This document shows positions 33,261 through 37,172 of a stretch of 37,172 bases of DNA, piece after piece. The notes below the pieces were generated by a model. It saw nothing but the letters and a program-made list of their open reading frames with translations. It did no database searches and was not told the DNA's origin. The stretch's first letter is position 1, and every line of letters starts with the position of its first letter. The translations under genes were made by a program, and so were the position numbers. Source of the DNA: Vampirovibrionales bacterium. Its GTDB lineage: Bacteria > Cyanobacteriota > Vampirovibrionia > Vampirovibrionales > JAJTHC01. The DNA is taken from positions 1 to 37,172 of the forward strand of contig CANGYO010000007.1 of NCBI GenBank assembly GCA_947458095.1, in the 5' to 3' direction.

Positions 33261-34778
33261 TTACTCAGCGGTTTTGGCGACCGAAACCACGTCCCCACCC
33301 AAATAAAGCGTGACTTGTTCAGATCCACACATCAAAGGCGTCAAGCTCGACGTACGAGGCACAAAGGTCACACGAGCCTTACTTAATAAAGGTGTTGAAC
33401 CTTGCAAACTTTCAATACCTGTTTGCGTCAAACGCAAGGAACTGTCCAAAATAGATGTTGCGGGGACGCTGGCTCTATGACGGCAAACGACCTTCCAACC
33501 CAAGGTTTCCAGTTGCGTTTCAATGGCGGTTAATTGTTCCGCAGGAAGACTACGAGCATACAAAATACCCACTTTTTTCACGTCGCTTAAGGGTTCGCCA
33601 TCTTCCGTTTCACTCACCAACGGCACGCCATAAATTAAACGACTCAACACTTGTTCCGTCTCATCTTTATCGATAATCCAGTAGCTGGTGCCTTCACGAG
33701 ACGACGTATGCCCTGGCAAAGTCGAAAATCGCATATCTTTAGAAGGGATTTTCTTTGCGTAATTGGCAAACTGCAACAATTCAGCAGGATTCATATTCGT
33801 ATGCACATATTTACTCATCACTTGAATGAGTTCAGGCAAGCGTAAGACCACATCAGGCGAGTTCAAACGCTCACGAATCGCCGTCATAAACTGTTGTTGA
33901 CGACGCACACGCCCAATATCGCCATACGCATCGTGACGAAAACGCAAGAAGCCTTCAGCCGTTTTGCCGTCCATGTGAGTCCAACCCACATCGAGCTTGA
34001 TCCGTAATTTGGCGGTATTGTCGGTGTATCGCATGCGTTGAGGTACATAAACATCAATGCCTCCAATGGCATCGACCATGGCACGCACGGCTTGGAAGTC
34101 TACGGCTAGGTATTTCTGCACAGGCACACCCAAGGAATCCGTAATAACACTACGGGTTTTGTCAGGCCCCCCCATGGCATGAGCGGCATTAAGCTTGCCC
34201 ACACGAGAATGCTCTTCATCCAAATACACCTTAGAATCACGAGGCAAAGAAACGATGTTCAAGCTTTGCTCTTTAGGATTGGGCTTGACCAGTAACATGG
34301 TGTCGGTGCGAGTGCCTAAATAAGTATCGCCCACACGATTATCGTTGCTATCAACCCCCATGACCAAAACGATTTGCGTGGGGTCTGCACCAGGGAGCAT
34401 GCCAAAGGTGGCGTCATCGACGGAAGACTTGTAGGCATCAGGCAAAACGAATTTCAAGGCGTAGAGAAAAATCATTAAAGCCGTTAAAGCACCTGCTAGT
34501 AGAATCCCAGAACGTACCAAAATATTGACCAACGAACGAGGGGCTTGTGGCTTTTGAGGAACGGATTCACCCGCTTGAATCGAAACGTTCGGGGACGTTT
34601 GAGAAGACTTTTTTAAACGCTGAAAAGACGCAGGCAATTGGATCTCTTGCCAATTGGTTTCAGTGTCTTCATTTGCATTGAACGACAAGGGAGGAAACGT
34701 GCCTGAAGAAGACGGCTCACGATGAGGATCTAAGGTTTCCGTGCCAGGGTTTTGTGGTGAAGCGTTCGTGTCGTTCAA
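33261..34778 (-). CDS. LytR-CpsA-Psr (LCP) family protein with LytR_C domain
   Basis: LCP enzymes transfer lipid-linked glycopolymers to peptidoglycan or other surface acceptors outside the inner membrane. The start is a TTG (34776-34778) with AGGAG 9 nt upstream, giving 505 residues. A cytoplasmic tail (1-85) and one membrane helix (~88-112) come first. The LCP domain has GTRTDTM (155-161), SLPRDS (177-182), KLNAAHAMGG (195-204) and FRHDAYGDIGRVRRQQ (280-295), including the conserved Arg/Asp residues of the pyrophosphate site. Residues ~395-500 match the LytR_C domain (VGILYARSLPAEQL). An adjacent small membrane protein may be cotranscribed. Its partner polymer is unknown. Confidence 0.93.
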   Translation of the reverse strand: MNDTNASPQNPGTETLDPHREPSSSGTFPPLSFNANEDTETNWQEIQLPASFQRLKKSSQTSPNVSIQAGESVPQKPQAPRSLVNILVRSGILLAGALTALMIFLYALKFVLPDAYKSSVDDATFGMLPGADPTQIVLVMGVDSNDNRVGDTYLGTRTDTMLLVKPNPKEQSLNIVSLPRDSKVYLDEEHSRVGKLNAAHAMGGPDKTRSVITDSLGVPVQKYLAVDFQAVRAMVDAIGGIDVYVPQRMRYTDNTAKLRIKLDVGWTHMDGKTAEGFLRFRHDAYGDIGRVRRQQQFMTAIRERLNSPDVVLRLPELIQVMSKYVHTNMNPAELLQFANYAKKIPSKDMRFSTLPGHTSSREGTSYWIIDKDETEQVLSRLIYGVPLVSETEDGEPLSDVKKVGILYARSLPAEQLTAIETQLETLGWKVVCRHRASVPATSILDSSLRLTQTGIESLQGSTPLLSKARVTFVPRTSSLTPLMCGSEQVTLYLGGDVVSVAKTAE

Positions 34779-34858
34779 GGGGGTAGACTCCTATCATTAT
34801 AAAGGGGGTAGAGAAAGAAATATGGAACTATTTATATTAAAATGGGAACATTTTTTTT

Positions 34859-34870
34859 GATGCTAGCATC
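34859..34870. promoter_or_regulatory. Perfect 12-nt palindrome upstream of the LCP gene
   Basis: GATGCTAGCATC is its own reverse complement, about 80 nt upstream of the LCP start. On the minus strand TACAAT (34902-34907) and TTGTGT (34923-34928) with a 15-nt spacer could be a promoter just upstream of it. The palindrome could be an operator or chance. Confidence 0.3.
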
Positions 34871-34958
34871 TACTTCACCAGTTAAAAATAGTCTAGCTTA
34901 AATTGTAGCACGAAAACACAAGACACAAGCCTTGTTTACTGTTTTAGCAGGCGTCTGT

Positions 34959-35204
34959 TTAAGGTCTGTATTGAGTGGTGTCCACATTAAAAAGGGAATC
35001 TTGAGCCACAACCACTTTTTGAGCCTTGATTTTTGCCACAATTAAATCATTTGGCGTGATCGACGCATGAGGAATTAAACTTGTTTCAAAAACAGTCATC
35101 ATCAGCATTAAAAACCCTGCCATCAAAAAAAGGACTTCTGTCAAGGAAGGACGAAGCAAGGGCTTAAAGGTGGTGTGAGTAAAGATAGACGACACGGGAA
35201 ACAT
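34959..35204 (-). CDS. Small single-pass membrane protein, unknown
   Basis: The preferred start is ATG 35204 (81 residues), with AGGAA about 11 nt upstream; a frame from 35246 has none. One membrane helix (~25-43, VLFLMAGFLMLMMTVF) is flanked by a short basic N-terminal side and a ~35-residue outer part (VAKIKAQKVVVAQDSLFNV). It is on the same strand as the LCP gene, 180 nt upstream, with a possible promoter between them. Size and topology resemble small divisome or envelope accessory proteins, but nothing specific can be shown. Confidence 0.5.
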   Translation of the reverse strand: MFPVSSIFTHTTFKPLLRPSLTEVLFLMAGFLMLMMTVFETSLIPHASITPNDLIVAKIKAQKVVVAQDSLFNVDTTQYRP

Positions 35205-35608
35205 GAAACAAAAATTCCTAGAAACAGGGTCATTAAAACAAAACAAGTTTCTACATCATATAGACGAGATTACTTGACTAGTCTCATTGTGTTACGAACA
35301 TTTTTTAAAACAAGTTTTTTTGAGATTCACTCCTGTTTTTGTAACGTAAGCGTAACATTTACACTTAGCCCGCTGAGCCATTTTTGTGTTCTCTATTTTC
35401 TGAAATCTCTACCTCAAAGGGTGTGTTCATCCCCCGAACTCCTTAAGTTTAAAGTAAGGCATCACTTTAAAGGGCAGCGGTCTATTATAATAAAACTAAA
35501 GTCTTTGTAAAGAATTATGGATGCGTTTAAAGCCTTTTAAGCAAGGTGCCGAAAAAGAAGAAGACGCTCCCCTGTATTTCCCCCTCCCCCTTAACAAGGA
35601 ACCACCCC
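35205..35608. other. 404-nt intergenic region upstream of pilT
   Basis: This holds divergent control regions for the small membrane protein and pilT. AT-rich throughout, it has a short direct repeat GTAACGTAAGCGTAAC near 35341-35356 and the pilT inverted repeat at 35448-35471. I see no RNA gene and no convincing ORF. Confidence 0.5.
35448..35491 (+). promoter_or_regulatory. Putative pilT promoter with overlapping operator-like inverted repeat
   Basis: TTTAAAGT (35448-35455) and ACTTTAAA (35464-35471) are perfect inverted arms with an 8-nt spacer. TATAAT follows at 35486-35491. The right arm covers the place where a -35 should be, and no TTGACA-like -35 is seen. That is what an activator- or repressor-controlled promoter often looks like. 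Confidence 0.4.
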
Positions 35609-36709
35609 ATGAATAGTAGCACCGCCACCAATACCACTCCGAGCTTAGATGGTTTACTAAGAGATGTCATCGACAACGGTGCCAGTGATTTACACTTGTC
35701 TGTGGGATCTGCCCCTATTATTCGTGTCAATGGGGGTCTCATTCGTACGTCTTACCCACCGCTCACGAAAGACGAATGCCAAACCCTTATTTTTACCATG
35801 CTCAACAACGAACAACGCCGTACATTAGAACAAAACTGGGAACTCGACTTTGCTTACGGTTTAAAAGGCATCGGACGCTTTCGAGTCAACGTGTATCGTG
35901 AAAAAGGCAATTACGCCACCGCTATTCGTACCATTAATTCCACCACGCCTTCGCTAGAAGTCCTCAATCTGCCTGATGTATGCCGTGAATTGTGCCACCG
36001 TACCAAAGGTTTGGTTTTGGTCACAGGCCCTACGGGTTCAGGAAAATCCACCACACTCGCCGCCATGATTGACTACATCAACGCAACCAAATCAGAACAT
36101 ATTTTAACCATTGAAGACCCTGTTGAATTCGTTCACCGTTCTAAAAAAAGTGTGGTGCATCAACGTGAATTGGGATCCGACACCAAAAGCTTTGCCAACG
36201 CTTTAAAATCCGCCCTTCGTGAAGACCCTGACGTTATTTTATTGGGAGAACTTCGAGATCTTGAAACCATGTCGCTGGCGATTTCGGCGGCAGAAACAGG
36301 TCACGTTGTGTTTGGAACGCTTCACACCAGCAGTGCCATGCAAACCGTTGACCGTATTGTGGACGCCTTCCCCGCAGGGCAACAACAGCAGATTCGTGTG
36401 CAGTTGTCGTCTTCGCTGGTTGCGGTTATGTCTCAAGTCTTACTACCCAAGACCAACGAGTTTGAGGAAGTCAAGGGTCGTACCTTGGCTCAAGAAATTA
36501 TGGTGGTGACCCCTGCGATTGCTAACTTGGTTCGTGAAGGAAAGACGGCTCAGATTTATTCGTCCATTCAAACAGGGGCTGAATTGGGTATGACCACGAT
36601 GGAAAACTCCTTGTTTCGTTTGATTGCATCCAACCAAATTACCTTTGAAGACGCCATGCGTAAGACGACTCGCCCTGATGAGTTGAAGCGTCTCTTGGGT
36701 CAACGCTAG
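35609..36709 (+). CDS. pilT: Type IV pilus retraction ATPase PilT
   Basis: PilT is the cytoplasmic hexameric ATPase that disassembles type IV pili and powers twitching motility. ATG 35609 is chosen because AAGGA lies 8 nt upstream; a longer frame to 35546 lacks one. The 366-residue product has the N-terminal ASDLHLSVG (25-33), Walker A GPTGSGKST (140-148), the Asp-box TIEDPVEFVH (167-176), Walker B DPDVILLGELRDLETM (206-221) and the His-box AAETGHVVFGTLHTSSA (227-243). GELRD corresponds to the GEMRD of typical PilT. No other pilus gene is in the window, so the rest of the machinery must be elsewhere. Confidence 0.95.
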   Translation: MNSSTATNTTPSLDGLLRDVIDNGASDLHLSVGSAPIIRVNGGLIRTSYPPLTKDECQTLIFTMLNNEQRRTLEQNWELDFAYGLKGIGRFRVNVYREKGNYATAIRTINSTTPSLEVLNLPDVCRELCHRTKGLVLVTGPTGSGKSTTLAAMIDYINATKSEHILTIEDPVEFVHRSKKSVVHQRELGSDTKSFANALKSALREDPDVILLGELRDLETMSLAISAAETGHVVFGTLHTSSAMQTVDRIVDAFPAGQQQQIRVQLSSSLVAVMSQVLLPKTNEFEEVKGRTLAQEIMVVTPAIANLVREGKTAQIYSSIQTGAELGMTTMENSLFRLIASNQITFEDAMRKTTRPDELKRLLGQR

Positions 36710-36784
36710 AGCTGGTATTTTTAAAAAATACTCCTGTCCCCTCTCCCCTATTTTGAGTGACCTTTTACATGCGTTAAGCATGAC

Positions 36785-36805
36785 GAAACAAAACAATCGT
36801 AGCAA
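36785..36805 (-). repeat. Degenerate half-copy D of the structured intergenic element
   Basis: About 20 nt (around ACAAAACAATCGTAGC) match the edge of the core of copies A and B with few differences, without the rest of the element. It lies in the otherwise featureless gap 36710-36836, next to a small palindrome ATGCGTTAAGCAT (36769-36781). Confidence 0.35.
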
Positions 36806-36836
36806 TTATACAGAGAATTAAAGAGATGGCTAAAAG

Positions 36837-37043
36837 TCATTCATATGTTGCTGGATCTTTGTTAAAAAGTGAGCTTAAATCAACTTCGTATACTGTCCAC
36901 CATTTATCAATTATTTCAGGCGTTAAAGCTGATCTGAATTTTTTTTCAAGCCATTTGTACTTTTCTCTCACACGATCATTTTCATGTTGCAAGCCCGAGT
37001 CAATAAGCTTTTTCATTTGATACAAGTAAGAACCCATCTTCAT
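36837..37043 (-). CDS. Unknown 68-residue protein, possibly a remnant
   Basis: The frame from ATG 37043 encodes a charged, helical, protein-like sequence (for example EKYKWLEKKF and EIIDKWWTVYEVDL). Candidate starts at residues 1, 3 and 9 lack a Shine-Dalgarno sequence. It abuts the IS5-type element that begins near 37070. It may therefore be a 5'-truncated gene cut by insertion, or a chance ORF. On the minus strand a perfect TTGACA (37078-37083) points outward from the IS end towards it, but no good -10 is seen at the right spacing. No family recognised. Confidence 0.35.
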   Translation of the reverse strand: MKMGSYLYQMKKLIDSGLQHENDRVREKYKWLEKKFRSALTPEIIDKWWTVYEVDLSSLFNKDPATYE

Positions 37044-37097
37044 GAAAATGGATAATGGTGTATAATTAGGTATTGTTTGTCAAGAGAGTCTTTTACA

Positions 37098-37172
37098 ATG
37101 CCTTATCCCAGCGATATTACCGAAGAGCAATACCAGCTTGTTTCAGATATTTTTAGTGTCGGTCTTTGGGGA
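37098..37172 (+). CDS. IS5-family transposase, N-terminal 25 codons (cut by window edge)
   Basis: ATG 37098 opens a frame that runs off the window. The first residues, MPYPSDITEEQYQLVSDIF, match the typical start of IS5-family (DUF4096-type) transposases, YPSDLTDEQW-x-LI. The IS left end should lie between about 37060 and 37097; TGTTTGTCAAGAGAGTC (37075-37091) is a candidate terminal repeat. A TATAAT box lies at 37061-37066. The catalytic DDE domain is outside the window, so intactness cannot be judged. Confidence 0.8.
   Translation, partial: MPYPSDITEEQYQLVSDIFSVGLWG

Noticed and set aside
36826-37020. Plus-strand ORF of 64 codons near the right end
   Set aside because: It has no ribosome-binding site and is the antisense of the more protein-like 68-residue frame.
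1-37172. CRISPR array, prophage or toxin-antitoxin pair
   Set aside because: No regularly spaced direct repeats, phage structural genes or recognisable toxin/antitoxin pair could be found.

Overview
The window looks like a chromosomal segment of a diderm (two-membrane) bacterium with moderate GC. Evidence for an outer membrane is a 1261-residue TPR protein with a signal peptide and a C-terminal beta-barrel-like domain, plus a lipoprotein with a lipobox. A DUF3352 lipoprotein, a LytR-CpsA-Psr ligase, a PilT motor and many lineage-restricted proteins would fit a non-photosynthetic relative of Cyanobacteria (Vampirovibrionia/Melainabacteria type). That placement is inference only; no rRNA or tRNA gene is present to test it.

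Layout. 1-6514: the start of a metallophosphoesterase gene (minus strand, cut by the window edge), the TPR/barrel protein, a hairpin-rich intergenic region, and an unknown protein with an internal duplication. 6656-14485: SIMPL-domain protein, Der GTPase, an unknown multi-pass membrane protein, DUF3352 lipoprotein followed after 1 nt by trpF, then pdxA and a TM2-domain protein on the opposite strand. 14642-20916: a small unknown protein, a sugar-transferase relative that has lost the catalytic Asp-Glu pair, a 47-residue protein and a longer protein sharing a short domain with it, pgk, and two unknown proteins with Gly/Tyr/Pro/Met-rich N-termini. 21113-31428: pyrH, malQ, a translationally coupled pair of very large unknown proteins (583 and 1256 residues), and an unknown gene interrupted by one in-frame TAA. 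31528-37172: radical SAM protein with a possible leaderless start, LCP-family protein, a small membrane protein, pilT, a small unknown ORF, and the first 25 codons of an IS5-family transposase.

Housekeeping functions are ribosome assembly (der), glycolysis (pgk), UMP kinase (pyrH), glycogen/maltodextrin metabolism (malQ), vitamin B6 (pdxA) and tryptophan (trpF). Envelope and surface functions are the TPR/barrel protein, LCP protein, sugar-transferase relative, lipoprotein and PilT. They are scattered single genes or pairs rather than long operons.

The best leads outside known families are: (1) an intergenic element with an ungapped 81-nt core in two copies, a compensatory stem change and copy-specific outer arms that remain self-complementary; (2) a set of unrelated unknown proteins with long N-termini almost free of charged residues; (3) the coupled giant-protein pair; (4) the sugar-transferase pseudoenzyme; (5) the in-frame stop gene. 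No CRISPR array or complete mobile element is visible.
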